A DNA stretch of 64,000 bases from Henckelia pumila (lineage: Eukaryota > Streptophyta > Magnoliopsida > Lamiales > Gesneriaceae): positions 151,852,861 through 151,916,860 of the forward strand of contig NC_133122.1 of NCBI RefSeq assembly GCF_033568475.1. The letters run 5' to 3'. The notes beneath the pieces are model-generated. The model did no database searches, had not been told where the DNA came from, and saw only the letters and a program-made list of their open reading frames with translations. The position numbers and the translations under genes are program-made. Below are positions 1-11,973 of the stretch, piece after piece; positions within the stretch are counted from its first letter, which is position 1, and each line of letters starts with the position of its first letter.

Positions 1-1937
1 CTGAAGTGCCCTGCAGCTGATCAAACAAGTCATCAATACGAGGCAACGGATACTTGTTCTTCACAGTGACTCGATTCAGCTGTCGATAGTCAATTCACAA
101 CCGCATCGACACATCCTTCTTCTTTACAAAAAGAACAGGAGCTCCCCAAGGAGATACACTAGGACAAATGTACCCCTTGTCCAAAAGATCCTGTAGCTGA
201 TTCTTCAATTCACGCATCTCTGATGGAGCCAGACGATACGGTGCTCGAGAAATAGGTGAAGTACCCGGCATCAACTCTATGCCAAACTCGACTTCCCTAG
301 CAGGAGGAAAATCCGGAATCTCATCAGGAAAAACATCTGGGAATTCATCTACAACAGGAATACTCTCTATCCCAATGCTCTCAGCGGAAAAATCGACTGC
401 ATAGATAAGGTAGCCTTCCCCGCCAGACTCTAGAGCTCGACAGGCTCTCAAATCTGATACCAAAGGCATCGGGGGTCGCGCTCCCTCACCATAGAAAAAC
501 CAGCTCTCACTCCCCTCCGATAAAAGCGTACTAATCTTTGATAGCAGTCCACTGAAGCTCGATAGGTAGTCAACATATGTATTCCCAGAATGCAATCAAA
601 GTCGTCCATCGCCATGACCATGAGATTCGCTAACAGAATGTTCCCTTCGAACTCTAAAGGGCAACCCATCACTAGACGCTTAGCCAAAGCAGATTGGCCC
701 GTCGGAGTAGAAACAGACATCACTACGTTTAGTGCAATGCATGGTAACTTATGCCTCTTAACAAAACGTGCAGAAATGAAGGAATGAGATGCACCAGTGT
801 CAATAAGTACAAGAGAAGGTATACCATAAAGCAGAAATGTACCTGCGATGACTTTCTCATTCTCCTCCACTGTCTGATCATGTCTCAGGGCAAACACCTG
901 GCCAGAAGCTTGTGGCCTCAAATGAGAACTCCCAGCAGGTTGTCCCTGCGTCCTCTGCTGAACGGTAGCCTGAGAACCAGATCCTGAACCAGAACCAGAA
1001 CCTCCTCCCCCAGATAGTGGACAATCCCTCCGGATATGACCAGTATCTCCACAACAAAAACAAGCTCCAGAAGCTCTACGGCAACGGTCGGTCGGATGGT
1101 TCTTCCCACATTGATCACACTTGTCCTTCTTACCGAAACGGACAACACCTCCAGAACCAGAGGAAGAAGTAGATCCAGACTTCTTGAAAGATTGGGCACG
1201 GGGACCCAAAGAACTAGCAGGCCTCGACTGAGGGAAATACATGTTCCGTCGAATGCTATCCTCCGCCTGGTGACAACGGCTCACCAAACCCTCGTAGGAC
1301 ATGTCGTCGCCAACCGCCACACGGTCATGGATCTCAGGGTTAAGGCCCTGAAGGAACAGATTATACTTCATCCCAGAGCTGTCAGCAATCTCGGGGCAAT
1401 AGGATAGGAGATCAAAGAACTTCTGCTGATACTCATCAATAGACATGGCTCCCTGTCGCAGACTCAGTAGCTCACCTGCCTTCGACTGACGGAGTGCAGG
1501 AGGAAAATACAGCTTCTGAAAAGCTGTGCGGAACTCGGCCCAGGTGGCCACTCCTCTCGCCGCAATAAAGGGTGCAGAAGTAAACCTCCACCACCTACGG
1601 GCTCGCCCATCCAGAAGATAGCCAAGGGTCTCCATCTTCTGCTCCTCGGTGCAGTGGTAAGTCTGAAAGGTCGTCTCCATACGATCTAACCAGTTCTCCG
1701 CATCCTCCGGAGACTCACCTCCAACAAGGGGCTTAGGACCCATCTGCAGAAATCGCCGTTCAGTGAAACGATCCTCATCACGACGACGATGATGACGGTC
1801 CCGATGATTCTCACGATCGTTATCTCCCCAGCGTTCACCTCCACTACCATGGCTACTCTGGTCATCGTAGTTCGCCATCTACAAAAGCACCTCACGGTTA
1901 CCTTATGCAGAGTCTAAATCCCAAGAATACTATGCAT
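1..1937 (-). mobile_element. Ty3/gypsy retrotransposon, 5' internal part (fossil), runs off the left edge
   Basis: Read on the minus strand, this holds the untranslated leader, Gag (448-1878, with a CCHC zinc knuckle of the form CFCCGDTGHIRRDC near residue 275), an aspartic protease motif (LIDTGASHSFIS) and the beginning of reverse transcriptase (95-595, with the typical motif VFPDEIPDFPP). The order Gag-protease-RT, the RT type and the LTR next to it place it in the plant Ty3/gypsy group, probably the chromovirus side. The rest of Pol and the other LTR lie left of the window. The visible coding part is only lightly degraded, with about one or two breaks, so the copy looks fairly young. Its LTR at 1954-3282 is the 5' one. 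Confidence 0.93.
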
Positions 1938-1949
1938 GCTCTGATACCA
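1938..1949 (-). other. Primer-binding site of the gypsy element
   Basis: On the minus strand it reads TGGTATCAGAGC, the usual plant initiator-methionine tRNA primer-binding site, 4 bases after the LTR end. It fixes the orientation and the 5' LTR boundary. Confidence 0.9.
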
Positions 1950-1953
1950 TAAA

Positions 1954-3282
1954 TGTAGTGACCCTTACCTGGATCACCTACTAAACAGAACTTAGGCATG
2001 CAAATAACTTAATAAACAGATATCAGAATAAACTGCGGAAACATTACTAAAATTACAATCCCAAGGCAAGGAATCTGTAAATATCTAAAATAGATTATAC
2101 AACCAAATCGAAAGTTGTATCAACCCAAAACAACAGAAATAAACCTAGACGAAGCTCCAGCTGGCCAACCACTGCATAGCCCCTCTTGGATCCACCCGCC
2201 TCGTCCAATCGCAAACCTATCCCATGGAATAGGGTGTCCAGAAACACAGAGTACGAGACGTGAGCATAAAACACTCAGTACGAGAGTATGAGTATACATG
2301 CATGCAAAGTGAACTCCCTATAAACTCGAGGTCAAGGATCAGATAACAGAGACAGACCGGGCCCTGGTATGTAGCACGCTGTGCCGTCGCTTCAGGAGGT
2401 GGCTCCCATACCATAATACCAGTGGATATGCCGGACCCAAATCGATGGAAGTCCAACCACTAACATGATAGGAAAAAACCCTACTAACAGACATCTCGAA
2501 GGAGATAGCTCAGTATGCAAATGAATGCAGCATAAATCAATGACATATAAACCATGCAGTCACATAATACATGCATACTCAGTCAGGATATCTCGAACAG
2601 TACTTTCGTACCTCAAATCAGTACAAGCTCTACCAACTCTAGGTCCACGCCTATAGTATGCTCTACACTGCCAAATGATACTACTATCATTAAAGTGCTC
2701 TAAAAGCCTTAACTAAGCTATTGCATACTCCTAAATATTTATAGGAAGCAAAAGCTATACCTTCGTCCGTCGTTAGCCCTTTGATGTCGATGCCTCCAGA
2801 ACTTGGGCACAACTCTGCTATGACTTCCGAACGCCTCGACGACTCCCGGGTCAAGCCTAGGAAGGCTAGAACAACTCGAATACGACTAGAGTAGAGAGAA
2901 AATCCGGAATTGGAAATTGAAAATGAATTCTCGGCCTTCTATTTATAGACAACGATCGGAGCCTCCGATCCTCGATCGGAACGTCCGAACCTCGATCGGA
3001 ACGTCCGATCCTGCCATCGGAGTTTCCGAAGATCCTGATCTGCCACGTGTCAAAATATCACTTGTTGACTTCGGATAGGGGTGATCGGAGCTTCCGATCC
3101 TGATCGGAGCTTCCGATCTTGCCACACGTCATGCCTGACGTAATACCATCGGAGCTTCCGATCCTGCATCGGAGCTTCCGATCCTGTTCGGAGCTTTCGA
3201 ACTCACCTTCAAAGCTTTCGAACTCTTCCCAAGCAATTATGATTAATTCCTTAATTACTGATTTTGGTTACGGGCTACTACA
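1954..3282 (-). repeat. 5' LTR of the gypsy element (LTR 'L1')
   Basis: About 1.33 kb with TG...CA ends (TGTAGTAGCCC... on the minus strand), immediately upstream of the primer-binding site. Its U3 part (about 2950-3200) holds a cluster of short palindromic units such as ATCGGAGCTTCCGATC, followed in the element's direction by a TATA-like TATAAATAG near 2941-2950. The 5 bases next to it (3283-3287, AACAT) should be its target duplication, and they lie inside an older LTR of a related subfamily. Confidence 0.88.
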
Positions 3283-4197
3283 AACATGATGACTGGTAAA
3301 GGATCATCTGAAAAGTCATGCTCAGTACCGGCACCACATGAGTGCTGGCACCGCACAGATCAACCTCTGGGTGCCACCATACTCATGTAGTACACCATAG
3401 TAGTCAGACATACATGTCCCTGCCGTCGCGGTACTCTCAATGACAGACTATCGAGTATAGAGCTGAGCGGCTCTATAATAAGGTATATCAAGGTATAGGC
3501 TCAACGTGTATGTACACATGATATATGAATATAGAAAACGGTAAAACATACATCATGCCACATAATAATGCCAAATAAATGCAACATATAAACATGTATA
3601 CTCGATGGAAATCTCAGTCAATGTGTACGTACCTATAGGCTAGTTCGAGTCTAATAGGATTCTAGGTTCCAAGCCTATATTCAAAAGTTCACCGTATCAC
3701 TACACAAGTTCTATAAGTCTTAACTAAGCTAATAAGTACTCCCAAAACTTAAATAGATTCCCGAATCATAACTTCTTCCGTAGTAAGCCATTTGGAGTCG
3801 TTAGTCCTGGATGACTATAACCATGCCTTGGTTATTCCAGAACCTCTATTATAACCAATAGGGCACTCAAGTGTATGTCTCAAACTATATAACTGAAGAA
3901 AGAAACTCGGGAATTCGTATCAAATTATGACTCTGAAGAGAACTATTTATAGCCAAAAATCCGTCGGAGTTCGGAGCCTCCGAACCTGCATGTACGACAA
4001 TTGTCAAAAATCGCGGATTAGTCATATAGCATTGCTGTCTGAGGGAGTTCGGAGCCTCCTAAGAGCTTGGTTCGGATGGTCCGAACTTGGTATCTGAGTT
4101 CGGATGCTCCAAACTCCTTTCGGTGCCTCCGAACTGTCTGAGACCCCCGGGACCCTTCCTACCATTTTCGGACATTCCGTAGCTGATTTTCCACTTA
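3283..4197 (-). repeat. Partial gypsy LTR 'L2', interrupted by the element at 1-3282
   Basis: This is closely similar (by eye more than 90 percent) to 4396-4637 plus 8972-9667, so it is a second LTR copy of one subfamily. It starts in mid-LTR because the L1 element is inserted there, and it stops before its natural end where L3 begins. It has the same U3 palindromic units, here in the form TTCGGAGCCTCCGAAC. At 3512-3535 it preserves the uninterrupted form of the site into which the CACTA element inserted in L3. Confidence 0.8.
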
Positions 4198-4637
4198 ACA
4201 TTATACAGCTATATCGAATCCTGCTGTATAAAATATCCTCTGTAGGCTCCTGCTCCCTAGTCCTGCCTCGAACTACCAGCTCCGTCCATCCTGCGACCTG
4301 CCCCGTGGAATGGGGTGTTCAAGATAATAACTAGGACGTGAGCGCTAACGCCCAGTACATAAACATGAGTAAATATATGTATATAATGCATGCAACATGA
4401 TGACTGGTAAATGGTCATCTGAAAATTCATACTCAGTACCGGCGCCACATGAGTGCTGCCACCACATGGATCAACCTCTGGGTGCCACCACACTCGTCTA
4501 GTACACCAGAGTAGTCAGACATACATGTCCACGTCGTCGTGGTACTCTCAGTGACAGACTATCGAGTATAGAGCTGAGCGGCTCAATAATCAGGTATATC
4601 AAGGTATAGGCTCAACGTGTATGTGCACATGATATAT

Positions 4638-7600
4638 CACTACAAGAAAAATAGCAAACGACAACGCTTTTTCCGTGTTGTTATTGTCACAAAAAAGCGT
4701 TGTCGTAGCCAGTGTTGTGAAAGACCGCGGTCAAAGAAAACGCAGAAAAAGCATTGTCGTTTTGAGCAAAGACAACGCATAAAAAGCGTTGTGATTATTG
4801 AAAAAGACAACGCTTTTTCCGCGTTGTCTTTTTTAGCAACGACAACGCTTTTTATGCGTTGTCTTTGAGCGGACTTTTTACAACACGACCATTTACAACG
4901 CTTTTTCACAACGTTTTTAAAAGCGTTGTGTTTTACAAAGACAACACTTAAACCACCTACGACAACGTTTAAAAAGCGTTGTCTTTTCACAAATAAATAA
5001 CAAAAAAAATTAATTCACAAATTTTCAATATTATAAATCACTCAATATTCAAAATTTTTGAAAATTAAATCTAGTATACAATATTTCAATATTATAAATC
5101 ATTCAAATATAATAAAAATCATTCAAATATAACAAATAATCGAATCTTCATGTTCATCTCGGCCATGTGCGCTATGCTTTCTGCCTCAAACCGAAGTCGA
5201 CGATTAGACCAACTCTCAGAATGCTAAATCCATTTGGAGGACTGGGAATGTGCTGAACAATAGCAGCAAACAAGAATAAAATTTCAAATCTATTTTTCTT
5301 TAATTTGTATCTCCATACTGTAAATCATTAAAAGTAAGGACAAACAAACATAAAACAAATATTAATTGATAAAAATGAAAAATAAACCTAAATATTAAAA
5401 CTTCATTGCAATTTACAGAGAATAGAGAATGAGACTTGGCGAGATTTACCCCAAGGTTGACCATAAGCACGCTTATATATATATCGACTTTTGAGTACTC
5501 CACTCCATACCTTTCTCAAATCTCCCCATAAATCTAGATCGCAACAATAGATTTCAGTAAAATGTGGAACTTAAATCCATAACAGAGCAAGGAGGCACAA
5601 AGTCCATTCAAATACATAAATATAAAATTGTACACAGTAATCAAAGGAATTAAGGAAAGCATATTGAGTATGAAAAATTTATTTATACAACGCAACACAA
5701 GCATGCATTGGACTAAATTTTATATATTAGTCCTCATATTGAGTTCACTTGAAAAACTATGTTTAAGTATAGGGCAACTATGACCCCACAACAAACAAAA
5801 TAGTTAAGGAAGCCAAAAAAGATGATGGATTAGGTGTGAAACTATCTTCGTAAAGGTAAAGGTTTCAGCAAGCATATATCACCATACCCTTAGTCAAATA
5901 ACTTTAGATTATAGTTTCACCAGACATACCTTCATGTCCCAAGTTTCTCAACAGCCTGAACTAAGGCTTCCACTTCAAAAAAAATGAAAGGTCTGTGGAT
6001 ATGACACTGTGCAGAATCAGACCTCTTAAATTTCCTCAGAGGAATCTCTTTGTACAGAAGAATATGTACCTAACAAAAAACAATAAAAATAAGAAGAAGG
6101 TTTGTGCAGTAAACGTATAAGAATAATAGAATAATTATAGAATAATTATTCGAATAAAAAACAAAAATCTAAGTCTCGAGCCACTCAAGACTTATATCCA
6201 TAAGAATTAATTAAGTCATTCAAACACTTCGAGCCGTAAAAATTAGTTAAGCAAAACAAATAAGAAAAGAATCAAAATTTTAGAAACTGAAAAATTTAAG
6301 GGGCGGAGGCTGGCAAATTTTAGCTAGCATCCAATCATTGTTCATTAGTTGAGACAATTTCATCATATTTATTATCTTTAAGTCCATTTAACAAAATAAA
6401 GAGAAGATTTCAAACTCCAACATCAAGCTTGTTATAGGACAAAATTATCCCTATTAAATTAATATTAATCCTTACATTCATCCCATTATAGCATAACCGA
6501 GCTTCATTACTTGCACATTTTTCAAAACTATGAATCAAACTACCCCCCATTTCCAGTTCCTACTGATCAAGGAATGAACTTAACACTTGAATAGAAATAA
6601 GTAGCCATGCACGGTCAAGTACTACAAAGATTCAAAGAAAGCCCAGAAGCCCAAAACATAACAAATAATATTTCTACACAAAACTAGTGCTGAAGCACGT
6701 ATAAAAAAATTATCAAAGAATGGATTCAAAAATTCAATCATTAACCCTTTTTTAAAATCTTACATAGAGGTAAAGAATCTCTGCCTCGGCTCTACCGAAG
6801 TAGGAGATAAGTTTCACATATTGTTGGTTCAGTGGCAACTAACATCGCTCGCAACATCGGATCTCAAGAAAGAGAACAAAGATTTTTTCGGAAATTCAGC
6901 TTCAAGAGAAAATGAAAAAAAATTAGATTTTGAAGATTTTATGCCTAAAGTTTCACGCAAAATAAGAAGATTGTGCCTGTTTGAGTAGGGATCTGTGTGC
7001 AAGGATAATATGCCTCTTTCTTTTGTTAGAAGTGCCAGCTTCGGGACTAATTCATAGAATCGTGTCTGTCAATGGGGTTTTGAAAACTAATGATCCTTTG
7101 AGCAGTTCCATTATCTAACAAAACAAACACAAGATCATAGAACGATAAGATCGATGTCTTGACACCTGAGAGATAGTAAAATGCATTGTTACAATAAGCT
7201 CAATGTGATGCAGAAGCTTTTGTTGCACAGTTTTATAAGTTCTGTATTTTTTTTAGATTACACATGTACATTTAACGTGTAACTCAAGAAAATTTAAAGA
7301 TGGTTGGTCAATTTTTTACTCAATTATGATTATAACAGTGTCATATCTCTAAAGCAACTGAAGGCATCACATACACAACATAATTCCAACAATAACCAAA
7401 GTTACTTAAGCCACCTATACAGAACAACACACGATTAGTTTTTACATGAAAAACCATCAAGACTGGATATGTCGAGCATAGGAAAATTCTTACATTACTA
7501 CAGAATATTTTAGGGTACTAGCCAATATTACATTATGTTTGGTTCATTGGTAGCCTTCCATTCTCATGAAACAGTAACCTGAAAGTTTTTAGGCTTTCCG

Positions 7601-8968
7601 ATTTCAAGATTTAGTACGATACTATCCCCCATTATAGTGCCGTGTATTACTTATGAAGTTAAAACAAACTATCAAAATTTAATTGGAAATAAAAAAAAAT
7701 AAGTAATCTTTTGAATTTCACTCTATTGTGCTAAACAGAGAGGTCTAAAACATCAATCCTTGATTATTCTTTCAGACATATACTTCAAGATCTGCAGCTT
7801 GTTTCGGCAGTCAAAAATCCATTTCATGTTAAAAACCTTAGATTTCCACACACAAAACAACAATCCCACTGGTTTGTGCATGACATACAACAATCGATGA
7901 AAAAAGAAATAAAAAATCTCGCCTTCATTTGAAAAGATCACAACAGATAAATAGAACAAAAAATGAAAAACCCATAAATCTTCAAAGCACAAAAACTAAT
8001 AAATTCCATTTCAGTAAACACTCGAAACCTAGAAAACTTACCCTGTTTGAAAATAAGAAGTGATTAAACTTGTATCGATGTACAGGAAAAACCTAAGAAT
8101 TGCACTCCTCACGTAAAAATTGCTAATTATATATTCTGAAAATTCAAAATAAATTCCAAAAAAATAGGAAATTCGATGGATACCTCCAATCTTCTCAAAT
8201 ATATTACCTACAACCAACAAATAATTGCATATCAATCATAGAAATTCGAATGAACAAAAAATTCTCAAATTTGGAAACCTAGAATTCAAAATATACCTCT
8301 ACGCTTCAAAATAAAGCTCCTAACAACCTAAACAACTTTTGTCCTAGCCTAGGCGACGGTCGGCGAAGGCAAAGGGCGGGCGAAACGTCGACAATGTGAA
8401 AAAGGGTTCGACGGAGCGTGCTTAAAAATTAGGGAAATAGGTACTGAAAGAAGGCCCTTGACGAGAGGATTCTAAATCTATGCTCAAATCAGTTTTTCAA
8501 GCAACGAGGCGGCGTAGATCGGAGACTGAAATTTCGAAATGTTGAAGGAAGAAATAAAGAAGAAAGATCGGTCGAGAGAGAGAGAGAGAGAGAGAATGCG
8601 AGAAGAGATAAAAACTTATAAGCAATTATTTTATTTTGGGGCCAAGATTCTACAACGCTTTTCATCCAATAATCTTAAAATTTTTTAAAAAAACACGCTA
8701 ATCTACAACACTTTATAATAAGCGTTGTCGTAGAGTAGAAAATAGCGCTCATACACAACACTTTCTAATGAGCGTTGTCGTAGAGTCGAAAATAGCGCTC
8801 ATAGACAACGCTTTTAATAAAAGCATTGTTGTTGAGGCGAAAAAAGCGCTCAAAGACAACGCTTTTAATAAAAAACGTTGTCAAAGGTCCACAAACAACA
8901 TTTAACAACACTTTCACGATCGAAGCGTTGTTATATCTATGTTGTTGTTTCCATATTTTCTTGTAGTG
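4638..8968 (-). mobile_element. CACTA (En/Spm) DNA transposon, non-autonomous, 4.33 kb
   Basis: It starts with CACTACAAGAAAAATA and ends with the complement of CACTACAAGAAAATATGG, flanked by the 3-bp duplication TAT (4635-4637 and 8969-8971). The empty site survives in L2. Subterminal arrays of the unit GACAACGCTTTTT, in both orientations, fill about 4660-4990 and 8650-8945, as expected for transposase binding in CACTA elements. Between them I find no transposase ORF; the interior is AT-rich and has only short ORFs. A GA microsatellite lies at 8572-8595. A leader-like exon/intron module is near 8184-8600. Strand is given from that leader. It is best read as an internal-deletion derivative, with mobility depending on a relative. 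Confidence 0.92.
8184..8600 (-). other. Leader exon 1, 89-bp intron and 24-nt mini-exon inside the CACTA
   Basis: On the minus strand, a pyrimidine-rich start (CT repeat near 8580) is followed by an exon ending ...GAAGCGTAGAG at 8297, a GT...AG intron at 8208-8296, and a 24-nt exon at 8184-8207 followed by another GT donor. The same order, with clear base similarity, occurs at 48000-48396 in a second CACTA, and the end of it occurs at 36057-36418 in the MULE. The splice sites are inferred from consensus and from the matching positions in the three copies. Confidence 0.65.
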
Positions 8969-9689
8969 TATGAATATAGAAAACGGTAAAACATATATCA
9001 TGCCACATAATAATGCCAAATAAATGCAACATATAAACATGTATACTCGCTGACAATCTCAGTTAATTTGTACGTACCTCTAGGCTAGTTCGAGTCTAAT
9101 AGGATCCTAGGTTCCAAGCCTATATTCAAAAGTTCACCGTATCACTACACAAGTTCTATAAGCCTTAACTAAGCTAATAAGTACTCCCAAAACTTAAATA
9201 GATTCCCGGACCATGCCTTCTTCTGTAGTAAGCCCTTTGGAATCGCTAGTCCCGGATGACTATAACCACGCCTTGGTTATTCCAGAACCTCTATTATAAC
9301 CGATAGGTCCATCAAGTGTATGTCTCAAACTATATAACTGAAAAAAGCAACTCGGGAATTCGTATCAAATTATGACTCCGAAGAGCCCTATTTATAGCCA
9401 AAAATCCGTCGGAGTTCCTCCGAACCTGCATGTACGACACTTGTCAAAAATCGCGAATTAGTCATCTAGCAATGCTGTCTGAGGGAGTTCGGAGCCACCG
9501 ATCCTAACTAGGTTCGGAGCCTCCTAAGAGCTGGGTTCGGATGGTCTGAACTTGGTATCTGAGTTCGGATTCTCCGAACTCATTTCGGTGCCTCCGAACT
9601 GTCTGAGACCCCCGGGGACCCTTCCTACCATTTTCGGACATTTCGGAGCTGATTTTCCACTTATTTTCACCAAATAAGGACTCCTTAAT

Positions 9690-11781
9690 TGTAACGTCCC
9701 AACTTTTACATCGAAACGTTACTCAACATACATACTTAAAATTTAGGAAAAAATCAAAACTTTGCGGAAGCATCATCTTTTTTATTAAAAAAAATGCATA
9801 ATATAAGTGCACAAAAAAAAATAGCATTTAAAATCTTTTCCAAACATGGTCATCAACATAAAATTCAAAATTTGTTTGCCTCTCATCAAATAAAAATGTT
9901 TAAAACATCTTCCATTCTAAGGCATTCACACTCATGCATTGCCCGTCGGACCGACCCCTGCCTCTTCTTCATGTCCGCCCACATAATCATCAATAAAAGC
10001 ATCCACATCCTCGTTACCTGCACCATTCAAGTATAGTGAATCGAAAGACTCAGCAAGAAAATGCATAAAAAGAATATTTTTCTACTTTAAAGGAGAAAAC
10101 ATTATTTAAACATTCATGATATAAGAATAACTTTGATGTAGCAATAACATAAGAAATATTTGAGGTGATGAAGTATGAGTAGTGTGGCAACCGTCATAAT
10201 GAGTCATTCATAAATTTCTGTTGATCAACAAGCATATGTCATTACGCCCGTAACTTTCATTCTTTGGATAGCCGCTTCGGAGCTCATCCCAAAGTGCATA
10301 CCCCTTATAACCATCCCGTGAGCCATGTTTGGATAGCCGCTCCGGAGCTCATCCCGAAGTGCATACCCCATGTAATCACCACAAGACGCATAAATCATCA
10401 AAAAAATTTTCCATACGTCATAACATATCATGCTTCATACACATCATCGTCATTCTTGGATAATCATGAACTTTCATAAAACAATGTCGTTCATGCATAA
10501 ACCAATGTGAGAACCTTTCATGCATAAAATACTTCCTACATTTCATGATTTTCATGGAAAAATAGTTTTCATGAAGGTTGAAAACATAACATACATTACA
10601 AAGTATATTTGGTCCACGTGAGTCGTTCCGTCCGTCACGAACATTCAAAACTTTCAATGTTTGCATAAAATCTCATAAATATACTTAAGACATCTTAAAA
10701 TAACATGAACATGAGTTTAGGACCCTTAAAACAAAGGTTAAAAATTTTGGGACAGACGCATTCCGGACCCATGTCCGGATGGGGCACAGACCCCGTGCCA
10801 ACATCCGTGCACAACAAAATTTCGATTTTTTTGGGAAATAGGGCATCCGGACCCCATTCCAAGGTCTGGACACTTCGGAAAATTTTTCTGAATTTTACGA
10901 ATCTGCATCAAGCTTTCACCAAAAAATCCTATTTTTGAGTTCTAAAACCTATCAACCATCATAAACCTTGGAAAAACCATACCAAACTCAAATGAATCTT
11001 CTAATAACACTTCAAAACTCATTCATCAATACCTTAATTCAAAGATTTAAATAAAAAATCCACACCCAACACACTCAACCCAAAAGTTTGGATTTTGAAC
11101 ATCTAAGCCTTTAAATCTCATCAAACTTGTACCGAAAACATCAGGAACGCCTCACGTTTCACAATTAAACAACATACTCATGAATCATTAAGAAATATGC
11201 ATAGATCATCAATCTTCAACATAGGGTTTAAATATTTAAAATAGCTATATTCTTGAATGAGTTTCAAAACGATAAAAACTTGCCTGAATCGTCTGATTGG
11301 GATTAACTTGGACTGCGGAACGATCTAGCCTTGAGAAGTCGAAGAGCCCTAGCTTGGAGATCGCAGTGTTTGAGAGAGATTTTGAGAAAAGTGAGAGTTC
11401 AGAAAAAAATGAGAAGAGAAATCTGAACGTTTGATTTTTCTTTTCTTACATGTGACTAATGGGCTTCCCACACGGCCCATTAGTTATACTTAAAAAATAT
11501 TCTTTAAAATTTTTACTCTCTCAATAAAATACTCTGCATCTACTAACTTTATTTAAAATATTTTTCTTAACTCGTTTCAAGGCTAGGATCGTCCCTACGA
11601 CCCAAAATTAAATACCAACCTAAACATTTAAAAAAATCACATCACATCACATAAGGATTCTCAGGCATCAACATAATTCACATAATTTAAAAATAAAAAT
11701 TATATATTTAATATAACATGCAATAACTCATATAATTAATTATTTTATTATAATTAAGCTAGTGGATTTTTGGACCTTACA
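9690..11781 (-). repeat. Solo LTR of a second gypsy-like family, 2.09 kb
   Basis: It begins TGTAACGTCCC and ends ...GGACCTTACA, and is flanked by the perfect 5-bp duplication TTAAT (9685-9689 and 11782-11786). No internal region is present, so it is a solo LTR left by recombination. It has its own GC-rich units (CCGGACCC type, about 10760-10870) and a tandem duplication of about 65 bp near 10262-10370. The minus orientation is the more likely one, from a promoter-like stretch near 11380-11480. Confidence 0.85.
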
Positions 11782-11973
11782 TTAATCATGTTTTGCCACT
11801 TTTAAAATTATATGTCATATCATAGCATGTAAAGTGGAATTTGGATACTACCTTTATATGTAGTGATCCATCTGGTAATTCTGAAGTCCGATTAAGTCTT
11901 GGAATTGGTTAATTACTAACTCTTAATCATGTTTAACATATTATTATCTTAAAATGGGTTCTGGGTTACTACA

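Larger units (their letters stand above)
4198..11973 (-). repeat. Gypsy LTR 'L3' split by a CACTA element and by a solo LTR
   Basis: The LTR pieces are 4198-4637, 8972-9689 and 11787-11973. They join logically across both insertions once one copy of each target duplication (TAT and TTAAT) is removed, and the last piece ends in the normal ...TTACTACA LTR terminus. The beginning of the LTR is missing at the junction with L2. Two independent insertions make this one of the older layers in the stack. Confidence 0.8.

Noticed and set aside
2950-3200. Regularly spaced palindromic units resembling a CRISPR array
   Set aside because: The unit spacing is irregular, the DNA is a plant LTR, and the same units mark U3 in other copies.
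4617-4990. Lys/Arg-rich ORFs on both strands at the left end of CACTA-1
   Set aside because: They are translations of the subterminal repeat units of the transposon, not a protein gene.
10225-10666. Several 60-80 residue ORFs in the solo LTR
   Set aside because: They lie in a tandem duplication of an LTR and show no motif or codon pattern.
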